From Alphaproteobacteria bacterium (GTDB lineage: Bacteria; Pseudomonadota; Alphaproteobacteria; SMXP01): a stretch of 64,000 bases of DNA. The first letter of the stretch is position 1. The number at the start of each line of letters is the position of its first letter. The stretch spans positions 36,324-100,323 of the forward strand of contig JANQPV010000052.1 in assembly GCA_028285305.1 (NCBI GenBank), read 5' to 3'. A model generated the notes under the pieces. It made no database searches, had not been told where the DNA came from, and was given only the letters and a program-made list of their open reading frames with translations. The position numbers and the translations under genes are program-made. Shown here one piece after another: positions 53,029 through 60,172 of this stretch.

Positions 53029-55218
53029 TTAGGCTCTTTGCTGCGTATTATTGGTTTCGTTCTCGACAACTTCCGACGGCTGACGAAACACCCCGACAAA
53101 GTCATCTCTATCATTCAATCTAAGCATTACTGGATTATCACAAGAAGAAGCCTTGCCAAATAGAACGGCATGCCGTTCACTCAGGTTCGGCAGAACGCCG
53201 GCGTAGTCACGACCAATGTAATTTGAGAGAAACTCTTTACCCGTATCGTCAAATGTTCGCATGGCGAAGATCGTATTGCATTGGTTGAGAATTGTCTTTG
53301 TGACATTTGCCGTCCTTTGGGTAACCAGCAGACACCCAAGGCCGAACTTTCGCCCTTGCAGGATAGCGCGTGCACTCGCCGCAGTGGCATTCCTGTCTCC
53401 TTCGCTTGCAACAGAATTCCATTCTGGTACGAGTGTGTGTGCTTCCTCGTAGACCAAACAGGCCCTAGCCTCGTCAGTCATACCCATATCCTGACAAACT
53501 TTCAGTGCGGCATCAGAAATGAGTGCAGTGATCTCTGAAGGGCTGAGATTCCGAAAGGCTGCAGATTCTTGGAATGCATTTGTCGTTTGTCGACTGACCT
53601 TGAAGTGAGCAGGGTTAATAATCCAAATCTTCTCGCTACACTCTGTCGACATGAATTTCGCGATTTCATCCCTTGCTGCTTTGTAGAAATTTGCAGTGCT
53701 ACCGCCTTCGTCTTTCCCCAGATCAACTGGCCTCCCTTCCCCGGCTTCGTGGAGAACTTTGTTCGCAGCCTCTTGATATCCCTCATCAACAAAGTCAGAG
53801 AGCAAGTTAGCGTATTGGTCAGTTAGATCTAAGCAAATGACCTTGATGTCTTCATCGAACATGCGTTCGACAAGTTCGATAGCCAGATAACTCTTGCCGA
53901 TTCCAAGAATGCCCAAAATTGCTGTATTATGGGTGACTAGATCAGACGGGTGGATGGAAACGGAATAGTCTGTCCCAGGAAAATGACCAATAGCTTCCCG
54001 TTCAGGAGAAAAACGGGAGGTTTTCCTCAAAAATACCGGAGCATTGATTTGAGGTAGCCAGGGGACTGGTACGAAATTCCGTTTTTCGGAAACCCATTTG
54101 CCAATTTTTCGGGCCTTGGCTCTCGCAAAACCGTATTTGTTTTTTTGTTGGACTGCTTCTTCACGCGTTACACCATCTACAATTTGGTAGATGACTTGTT
54201 GGTTTCCAATTACAACGTCAACCAATCGTCCCTCTTCTATGTCTTCTTCAGAAACTATCTCAATCTGAATAGCTTCCAAGTTAGATTCGATGTCTACGAT
54301 TCCACAGAAGTTATCGATACGGTTTAGGAGGCTTACTTCCCCCTTTTCTGACGTATCCAGAGAGAGTTCTGATGCGGTCGCATGCCCAGACGCTACACCT
54401 TCTGCTTTCCCGGCAATCCCTTTTGGTAATGGCAAAGAGAGCGCACGTAGAAGTATGCCTTCGTCTCTGCCGACATAGTTCAAAGCCACACCAAGGGTGG
54501 TTGGCCCATGCTCGTCGGAGAGAACCATCAAGGTACCGAGTTCAAGGCGTCGATCATCCTGCTGTCTAATCAAGACTAAGCCAGGGTTCTGATAGGCCAC
54601 GATCTGACCAATCATCTCTGGAGAAGTTTGCAACTTAGTAGCCAGGTACTTCTCGCACCAAGACCACACTGCCTCAATCGGGTTCAAGGCAACGATTGTC
54701 GTCCAGACTGCTAAAATGATGTAGATTTCCAATGGCACGGTGCGATGAAAAACCCATGCCATCACAAGAATAACCAAAGTGAAGATGACTAATGGGGCAC
54801 CCGCCCAGCGAACGGCTGACTCGGCTGCCAGCACCCAATTCCGCTGCTCAATTGCCCCGTCCTTTCGAATCATCAGAGTGATGATGGACACAATAAGGAC
54901 CACCGCCACTGCGAGTGCGGTCGCTAATATTAGAGTTCGGTCACCAACTGTGAGCGTCGTTGACGCTAATGCAATGATTAGTGCAAAGGCAGCAAAAAAC
55001 GAATTAGATGCAGCGACGCCGACGGGTGTGAAGTGTGGGTTTAGAATTCTACTTCCGAATAGAAGGGCTGCCGCTCCATTAACTAGCCAGAGAATCTTGA
55101 ATTCTAGGTCGAAGCCCTTCCCGATCCACTGCCAATGTATAAACGCAATGACAGCGAGATAAACAACTGTGGCTCCGGTTCTGAGAATTCTGGGTGAAGT
55201 CGGATACTTGTTATCCAT
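53029..55218 (-). CDS. Membrane-anchored HerA/FtsK-like ATPase
   Basis: The 729-residue protein has about six membrane segments in residues 13-178, a HAS-barrel-like beta domain at roughly 200-350, and a HerA-type ATPase core: Walker A GILGIGKS at 436-443, Walker B ACLVYEEAHTLVPEW near 585, then LLVTQRTANVTKTIL and a conserved C-terminus. HerA proteins are hexameric DNA or protein translocases used in DNA repair and in defence systems with SIR2 or DUF4297 partners. Here there is no partner gene; the gene is alone between two direct repeats of a recombinase end. A standalone membrane HerA is unusual and may be a defence or transfer cassette. Confidence 0.82.
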   Translation of the reverse strand: MDNKYPTSPRILRTGATVVYLAVIAFIHWQWIGKGFDLEFKILWLVNGAAALLFGSRILNPHFTPVGVAASNSFFAAFALIIALASTTLTVGDRTLILATALAVAVVLIVSIITLMIRKDGAIEQRNWVLAAESAVRWAGAPLVIFTLVILVMAWVFHRTVPLEIYIILAVWTTIVALNPIEAVWSWCEKYLATKLQTSPEMIGQIVAYQNPGLVLIRQQDDRRLELGTLMVLSDEHGPTTLGVALNYVGRDEGILLRALSLPLPKGIAGKAEGVASGHATASELSLDTSEKGEVSLLNRIDNFCGIVDIESNLEAIQIEIVSEEDIEEGRLVDVVIGNQQVIYQIVDGVTREEAVQQKNKYGFARAKARKIGKWVSEKRNFVPVPWLPQINAPVFLRKTSRFSPEREAIGHFPGTDYSVSIHPSDLVTHNTAILGILGIGKSYLAIELVERMFDEDIKVICLDLTDQYANLLSDFVDEGYQEAANKVLHEAGEGRPVDLGKDEGGSTANFYKAARDEIAKFMSTECSEKIWIINPAHFKVSRQTTNAFQESAAFRNLSPSEITALISDAALKVCQDMGMTDEARACLVYEEAHTLVPEWNSVASEGDRNATAASARAILQGRKFGLGCLLVTQRTANVTKTILNQCNTIFAMRTFDDTGKEFLSNYIGRDYAGVLPNLSERHAVLFGKASSCDNPVMLRLNDRDDFVGVFRQPSEVVENETNNTQQRA

Positions 55219-55246
55219 GGCGACTTCATTCTATCACTGTTCGTCG

Positions 55247-56776
55247 TCAAAAGAGTAGTTCTGCCGCCTCAGGTGAGTTGGCAGCCTCAATAAGTCGATC
55301 GATATGCTTGTTGCGCATATGCCGACCGCTTCGAAGAGTGGACCGATAAAGCCCACATTGAGGGACGTTACGTGCATTTTCGACCGCTGTAAGCCAATTC
55401 CGTGGCTCAATCTCTACCTTTTTGGGTAAGACCAGTCGGTTCGAGCTTGCCAAATTTACAATATGGCGCTTTTCGTCCTTAGTTCCATTTTCGTAGCTAG
55501 AATAAAGGCTTTTTACCTGTTCGAGAAATTTCCGGACCTGTTCTGCCGTTAGGTTCCGCTTCTTCTCTCGTGCCAGATTTTCTTTGATTACCGCCTGTCC
55601 AATAAGTAGCTCTTCGCGCTTCCTCTTATACACCTCGTCCCCGATAACATCGTCAATCAATTTGTCGTCCAGACGTGATAAACGGGCCTCGCTATTGCGT
55701 AGTTGCAGTTTCAATGTCTCCACTTTGTCAGGGCCTTGCGTCGTCTCAATGCGCGCCCTCACTTCCATCTTCAAATCGGCTATCTGGGCATCACTCAGGA
55801 CGTACCGCCGCAAGAGCCTCTTTACCGCCCCATCTATGTTCTCTTCTCGGGTCGTCTTGGCCGGACATGACGCATAGTGGCATCGGTAATACACATAACT
55901 TTTTTGCCGCTCCGCGATCATCGCTCGATCGCAGAGGCCGCAATCGAACAAGCCGCGAAAGAGATGGTTATGCCGTGTCTTCTTCTTCCTATACCTGCCC
56001 TCCCTTATTCTCTGCGCTTTTTTGAAGACCGTGGCTGTAATGAGGGGTTTATGAACACCTGGAAAGGTCTCGCCGGTCGTCTTGACCCTCATGATGCCGC
56101 AGTAGAATGGATTGCCTAAGATCCTCTCAATCCCCGTTTTCGTTAGCGGCTTGCCCCCCTTGCTCCTCAATCCACGCCGGTCCATCATCGGAACCAGCAA
56201 TTGCATTGAATATTCGCCGCTGACATAGAGCCTGAACAACTCGGCGATAAGAGGTGCTCTCTCGGGGTCAAGTGTTTTTCGTTTTCCCGAACCGTTATCC
56301 ACATATCCTAAAGGCGCAACCAACGGATAAAGGCCGCTCTTGAGCCTTCCTCGAATGCCCTTCGTGGCTTCATCGCGCAAATTCCGGACGTAGTCAGAAG
56401 CGATCACCGCAAGCATGTCGGCCGTGAGACGGCCGCCCCGTGTCGTCATATCGAGGCTTTCATGCGCAAAGTGAACTTCGACGCCAGTCTCGATTAGGTC
56501 TTGAATGGCGTTCCAGTCCTTAAGGTTGCGCGCACCACGGTCAATCTTATGGAAGATCACGCCGCAGTCTCGTTTGCGCTTGAGCCGCTTCAGCAGCCGC
56601 GAGAACTCGGCCCGCCCTTCCTTGGCAGCCGTGACCTGTTCCTCAAACCACTCGATGATCGTGATGTCATGACGTTCGGCGTAGGCGGTAATTGCGTCCC
56701 GTTGTTCTTCAAGGGACGTGCCCTTTTCACCTTGTTTTACCGTCGAGACCCGAATGTATGCGTAGCACTCTTTCAT
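55247..56776 (-). CDS. Large serine recombinase
   Basis: The 509-residue protein has an N-terminal resolvase domain with the catalytic serine at 11 (YIRVSTVKQGEKGTS) and HKIDRGARNLKDW. A recombinase domain follows (LGYVDNGSGKRKTL, GNPFYCGIMR), then a zinc ribbon with CGLC and CHYASC, and a coiled-coil region. Such enzymes integrate and excise elements without host factors. Its last 30 codons are duplicated at 52541-52639, and in diverged form at 4884-4966. The frame ends 28 bases from the HerA-like gene. Confidence 0.92.
   Translation of the reverse strand: MKECYAYIRVSTVKQGEKGTSLEEQRDAITAYAERHDITIIEWFEEQVTAAKEGRAEFSRLLKRLKRKRDCGVIFHKIDRGARNLKDWNAIQDLIETGVEVHFAHESLDMTTRGGRLTADMLAVIASDYVRNLRDEATKGIRGRLKSGLYPLVAPLGYVDNGSGKRKTLDPERAPLIAELFRLYVSGEYSMQLLVPMMDRRGLRSKGGKPLTKTGIERILGNPFYCGIMRVKTTGETFPGVHKPLITATVFKKAQRIREGRYRKKKTRHNHLFRGLFDCGLCDRAMIAERQKSYVYYRCHYASCPAKTTREENIDGAVKRLLRRYVLSDAQIADLKMEVRARIETTQGPDKVETLKLQLRNSEARLSRLDDKLIDDVIGDEVYKRKREELLIGQAVIKENLAREKKRNLTAEQVRKFLEQVKSLYSSYENGTKDEKRHIVNLASSNRLVLPKKVEIEPRNWLTAVENARNVPQCGLYRSTLRSGRHMRNKHIDRLIEAANSPEAAELLF
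55256..55351 (-). repeat. Direct repeat copy B within the recombinase 3' end
   Basis: Positions 55290-55351 are identical to 52578-52639, with weaker similarity to 55256. Copies A and B have the same orientation and bracket the HerA-like gene; both include GCGCATATGCCG (here at 55313). Confidence 0.85.
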
Positions 56777-56944
56777 GCGCCAGTATGTGTGCTACCACTA
56801 ACTACTAGCCCAAGCGTTACAGAATGTACTCGCGACGCCTCTCTTTGATATTGTAGAGTCGTGTACTCGTCTTTACATTGTGTTCCAGTGCATGGATGAA
56901 TTCTATATTTATTCATATAGATATTGTTTTGATTATTACTTCTA

Positions 56945-57073
56945 CTAATCGTCCGAATCTACCTCACTTTCATAATTTGTCGAATCGTCCCACGGCCAGG
57001 TTCCATCCCGCCGCATACGTTCATACATGCGCATACAAAGATCGATGTATTCTTCAAAATGTTCGTCTCTCAT
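56945..57073 (-). CDS. Conserved 42-residue acidic protein upstream of the serine recombinase
   Basis: The frame from ATG 57073 reads MRDEHFEEYIDLCMRMYERM, RRDGTWPWDD and an acidic tail to a TAG. It is on the recombinase strand, 168 bp upstream of that gene. A second, startless copy with the same core (FE-YIDLCM-x3-RM-RD-x-WPW) lies at 52743-52919, next to another copy of the recombinase end. Conservation of the protein while the DNA has drifted argues that it is a real gene. It could be a recombination directionality factor or regulator; that role is a guess. Confidence 0.6.
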   Translation of the reverse strand: MRDEHFEEYIDLCMRMYERMRRDGTWPWDDSTNYESEVDSDD

Positions 57074-57123
57074 GGATATTCGAATGTTAAAGGATAAAAG
57101 GGTTCACCAAGAAGCAGTGCGCA

Positions 57124-57179
57124 CCTGCTTCTCCTCGCCACCCCTACACGCGGGGCGAAGGGTGGCTCCGAGAAGCAGG
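57124..57179. terminator. Large interrupted hairpin after the HTH-RNase H-like gene pair
   Basis: CCTGCTTCTC-ctcg-CCACCC pairs with GGGTGG-ctcc-GAGAAGCAGG. It lies just past the stop of the leftward gene at 57221 and before the small ORF. It is probably a terminator, though no T-run is present. Confidence 0.45.
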
Positions 57180-57220
57180 CTTGACTGCTTTGGTCGATGT
57201 GCTGATTGGATGCTGGGCGC

Positions 57221-57712
57221 TTAGGCTGGCTCGGTGTCGGCGCCTTCGTTGAAGCGAACCCTGGCGTATTCCAGCCAGAGCGTCATCGCTTCAAAGAGGA
57301 TGATTTTGCGGTCTTCGGCTTCCCACCGGCGTCGCGGTTCGGGCAGCCACGGTTCGAGTTGCGGGTACTCTGTCGCAATCTCAGCCGCTGCCTCGAACTT
57401 GTTGTTGAAACGTTTGACCGGGACAACCTCGCTCCATGGGATGTCGAGATCATCTGCCGCCGCGCGGATGGCTTCGACGACAGCGCGGGTGTTGTCGCCT
57501 TTGCGTGAGTGCTCGAGTATTTCCTCCGTGATGACCACCTCGGGCCGATAGTAGCGAAGCCAATAGGTCGCCTGCTCGAATGCGCCGTCAACGCTCTGGC
57601 TTGCGGCAATGGATATCTCCCAATCGAGGAGCTCATTGCCTTCAAGACAGACGAGGCCGACCTTCCCACTTGATGCCGCGAGCGCAACGCCCCTCTCGGG
57701 CTTAGCTGCCAT
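57221..57712 (-). CDS. Hypothetical protein with RuvC/RNase H-like outline
   Basis: The 163-residue protein opens with strands RGVALAASSGKVGLVCLEG and LLDWEIS, followed by helices, PEVVITEE, SEVVPVKRF and a C-terminal EAEDRKIILFEAMTLWLEYA. The order of strands and acidic residues recalls the RNase H fold of RuvC-like resolvases, but the first catalytic aspartate is not evident. Its start overlaps the HTH gene end by 11 bp, so the two form a pair. It may act on DNA during element maintenance. Confidence 0.6.
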   Translation of the reverse strand: MAAKPERGVALAASSGKVGLVCLEGNELLDWEISIAASQSVDGAFEQATYWLRYYRPEVVITEEILEHSRKGDNTRAVVEAIRAAADDLDIPWSEVVPVKRFNNKFEAAAEIATEYPQLEPWLPEPRRRWEAEDRKIILFEAMTLWLEYARVRFNEGADTEPA

Positions 57713-58052
57713 GCGCGTCGCTCGAAGGTGCTCCTAATCGCTTCGAGAGCGCTTCGAGCGTCGCTTGGCGTGTGTTGCGGCTTCGCCAATGCTTCGGACA
57801 CTGCGGTATCGTTTCAAGTCGCTCCCGCAGCAGGCGCTTCATGTCTTCTATGTTCGTCTCAAAACGTTTGCCGAGGGCTTGTCCGTAGACGAGACGCAGT
57901 GCGCAGAGCTCGCTGGCCGTCGGTTCAAAGAACCCGGATTCGATACGCGAGATGCGGGACTGTTTAACTTCTAAGAGGTGGGCGAGGTCGGCTTGTGAGA
58001 GGCCGGACCGACGCCTCAGGGCTCGAATAGCGAGACCAAAGTTGTGTTCCAT
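57702..58052 (-). CDS. XRE-family helix-turn-helix regulator
   Basis: The 116-residue protein is a classic XRE repressor type: IRALRRRSGLSQADLAHLLE, then VKQSRISRIESGFFEPTASE, followed by a short basic tail. It reads leftward from the region that holds the 42-bp palindrome and several CATATGC motifs, which may be its operators. Confidence 0.88.
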   Translation of the reverse strand: MEHNFGLAIRALRRRSGLSQADLAHLLEVKQSRISRIESGFFEPTASELCALRLVYGQALGKRFETNIEDMKRLLRERLETIPQCPKHWRSRNTRQATLEALSKRLGAPSSDAHGS

Positions 58053-58285
58053 AATGAGTGTGGAATTAAAGAACTGATAAAGAACAATGTTGAACGCGAT
58101 GGCGCGATAGAGGCCGGCATATGCTGATTTCGCATATCGTGCGTATCACGCGTGGTGCCCCTACTAACGACGTGTCGTCTTCTTATGAGAGTGGCGACCC
58201 ACTCCCACCGAAACGCTGTTAGCAACAGCACATCGGGCAGCACCTCATCGGTTCAAGCGTCAAAGATAACAAGTCCTCCAAATCA

Positions 58286-58327
58286 GCAAAGACTACGGCA
58301 TATGCGCGCATATGCCGTAGTCTTTGC
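58286..58327. promoter_or_regulatory. 42-bp perfect palindrome between HTH and DUF3768 genes
   Basis: Two 21-bp arms (GCAAAGACTACGGCATATGC-G and complement) meet without spacer. The left arm also occurs singly at 60031-60053 and 62598-62620. The site lies between divergent genes, 230 bp from the HTH start, and suits a dimeric regulator or a recombination core. Confidence 0.8.
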
Positions 58328-58469
58328 ATCTGCCTCAAGTCCGATACAATCATCTGCGGACAGTTCTTTCTTTGCCCGTAATGGGCGGATCAGTTCGACC
58401 ACCGCTGCTCTCGGGTGGCGGCCAGCATCGAAATCGTTCGGCGCTGGCGTACCATCCGGGAGACTACAC

Positions 58470-58799
58470 ATGGGCAAACACCGTGCTCGCATCCGCGAGC
58501 TCAATGACACACTTCGCACGACTTTCATCGGCGGCAAGGTGCTAATGACGCACTCCATCGCCTCATTGCCAGCCGAGACGAAGGCGTCAATTCTCGAACG
58601 GGTGAGGACATTCGACGCATTCACCAAAGACAATGACCCCTACGGACAGCACGACTTTGGATCGTTCGAGACCGCAGGCGAGACGATCCTGTGGAAAATC
58701 GACTACTATGACGAGGACTGCGTCTACGGAAGCAGCGACCCCGCTGATCCGAGCAAAACAACCCGTGTGCTGACCATCATGTTTGCGTGCGAGTATTAG
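58470..58799 (+). CDS. DUF3768 family protein
   Basis: Starting at ATG 58470 behind CGGGAGA, the 109-residue protein (IRELNDTLRTTFIGGKVLMT, then NDPYGQHDFGSFE and ILWKIDYYD) is a clear DUF3768 member. These are small proteins found on alphaproteobacterial plasmids and mobile elements; their function is unknown. The 106 upstream in-frame codons show no ribosome-binding site and are not part of it. A terminator follows at once. Confidence 0.85.
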   Translation: MGKHRARIRELNDTLRTTFIGGKVLMTHSIASLPAETKASILERVRTFDAFTKDNDPYGQHDFGSFETAGETILWKIDYYDEDCVYGSSDPADPSKTTRVLTIMFACEY

Positions 58800-58804
58800 A
58801 CAAG

Positions 58805-58834
58805 ACCCGTGCTGCCGAGCGCAGCACGGGTTTT
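58805..58834 (+). terminator. Rho-independent terminator after DUF3768
   Basis: ACCCGTGCTGC and GCAGCACGGGT form 11-bp arms around CGAGC, with four T residues after the stem. It separates two convergent genes. Confidence 0.8.
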
Positions 58835-58845
58835 CATCTGCAAAG

Positions 58846-60000
58846 CTAGATCACTGTCCTTGCCGAAAACGCCTTACTCTGCGCACCATCGATCATCAGC
58901 TTCATGGTGAGTTCATAGTTGCCGAGGCGCGTCAGATCGCGCGGATCGATGTCCCCTAAGTGCTTTGCCAGGAGCGGCGCATCTTTGGCACCGACACGAA
59001 ACACCAACACCGTGCCGACATTACCGAGCACCGCGTCGAACACCTGCTCCTTGAGCTGCGACGTGAACTGATGCGCCACCACAAGCCCGAGCGCATACTT
59101 GCGGATTTCTGAGATCAGCCCGACAAAGGCAGAGTTCGTCATCGACTGAAACTCGTCGACATAGAGATAGTACGGCACGCGCAGATGCGGCGCTTGATCT
59201 TGTCGGCTGATTGCGGCGTGCATGATGCTCGACACAATCAGCCCGCCGAGCACATCCGAGATGTCATTGCCGAGCCGTCCCTTCGCCAGATTGATGATGA
59301 GAACGTGCCCTTCATCCATCAGGCGGCGAAAGCGAAGTGGCGTCTTGGGATCGCACACGGCCTTGCGCACCACGGGATGCGCGAGGAATGCACCGAGCTT
59401 GTTCGCAATCGGCGCAACACCGTCAAAGGCCGTTCGGTAGTTCATGCGCGGATACTCTTTCCGCCAGAACTTGATGACTTCCTCGTCGCTGACGCGCGCG
59501 AGCACGCGGGACCGGAACGATTTGTCCGTGAACATGGGGATAACATCGGCAAAGGTGGCCGTTGGCGTTTCAAGCAGCGCCAAGAGCGAGAAGCGAAGTA
59601 GGTGCTCCATGCGCGCGCCCCACGCATCCGCCCATTGCTGTTTCAAGGTATCGATGATGCCAGAGGCGATCAGAGGCCGGTACTCGGGTGTCACATAGGT
59701 CAGCGGATTGTATCCGTAAGGACACGCGGGATCGGCGGCATCCCAGTAGAGGGCGCGTTCGCCGGCGGCCCGGCGTACCTCTCCGGCAAGGTCGCCATGA
59801 GGATCGATGAGACAAAAGCCCTGGCGCATTGAGAGGTCTTGCGTCGCCATCCTTGTCATGAGCGCAGATTTGCCGGTCCCTGTCTGTCCGATCGCGTACA
59901 TATGAACGAGCCGGTCCAGCTGGCGAATGCCGAAATGCCGGCGAGGATGCCTGCCGAGCGTTTGCCCGATTGCTGTGATCGCGTCTTGATGGAAGTGCAT
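58846..60000 (-). CDS. VirD4-like / DUF87 coupling-type ATPase without membrane anchor
   Basis: The 384-residue protein has Walker A GQTGTGKS at 38-45, DPHGDLAGEV after the next strand, YNPLTYV, a Walker B YLYVDEFQSM and VAHQFTSQL. These are typical of type IV secretion-like ATPases of mobile elements (compare 13345-15447). It lacks the N-terminal membrane segments and starts with MHFHQ directly downstream of the half-palindrome at 60031-60053. Its C-terminus ends soon after the ATPase core, so it is a short variant. No relaxase or pilus genes are in view. Confidence 0.82.
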   Translation of the reverse strand: MHFHQDAITAIGQTLGRHPRRHFGIRQLDRLVHMYAIGQTGTGKSALMTRMATQDLSMRQGFCLIDPHGDLAGEVRRAAGERALYWDAADPACPYGYNPLTYVTPEYRPLIASGIIDTLKQQWADAWGARMEHLLRFSLLALLETPTATFADVIPMFTDKSFRSRVLARVSDEEVIKFWRKEYPRMNYRTAFDGVAPIANKLGAFLAHPVVRKAVCDPKTPLRFRRLMDEGHVLIINLAKGRLGNDISDVLGGLIVSSIMHAAISRQDQAPHLRVPYYLYVDEFQSMTNSAFVGLISEIRKYALGLVVAHQFTSQLKEQVFDAVLGNVGTVLVFRVGAKDAPLLAKHLGDIDPRDLTRLGNYELTMKLMIDGAQSKAFSARTVI

Positions 60001-60054
60001 CGCGCCATTGTCACCCGCGCGATCACATCAGCAAAGACTACGGCATATGCGCGG
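59996..60054. repeat. Direct repeat 1 (shared start/operator block)
   Basis: TGCATCGCGCCATTGTCA, a 17-base diverged spacer and a 24-base block containing CGGCATATGCGC recur without length change at 62563-62621. The block includes the ATPase start codon and its upstream region. Confidence 0.75.
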
Positions 60055-60172
60055 GCAATACTGGTGGTTCTCTATTTCACTACCAACAACCCGAAAATCA
60101 TGGAAATTATATGTTTGACACCTTCCTTGCGTTAGCCACTAAATGCACCCGTAAAAAGGGAGAAAACAAAGA

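Noticed and set aside
58152..58469. Upstream extension of the DUF3768 gene
   Set aside because: It would translate the 42-bp palindrome and low-complexity sequence; DUF3768 homology and the ribosome-binding site begin at 58470.
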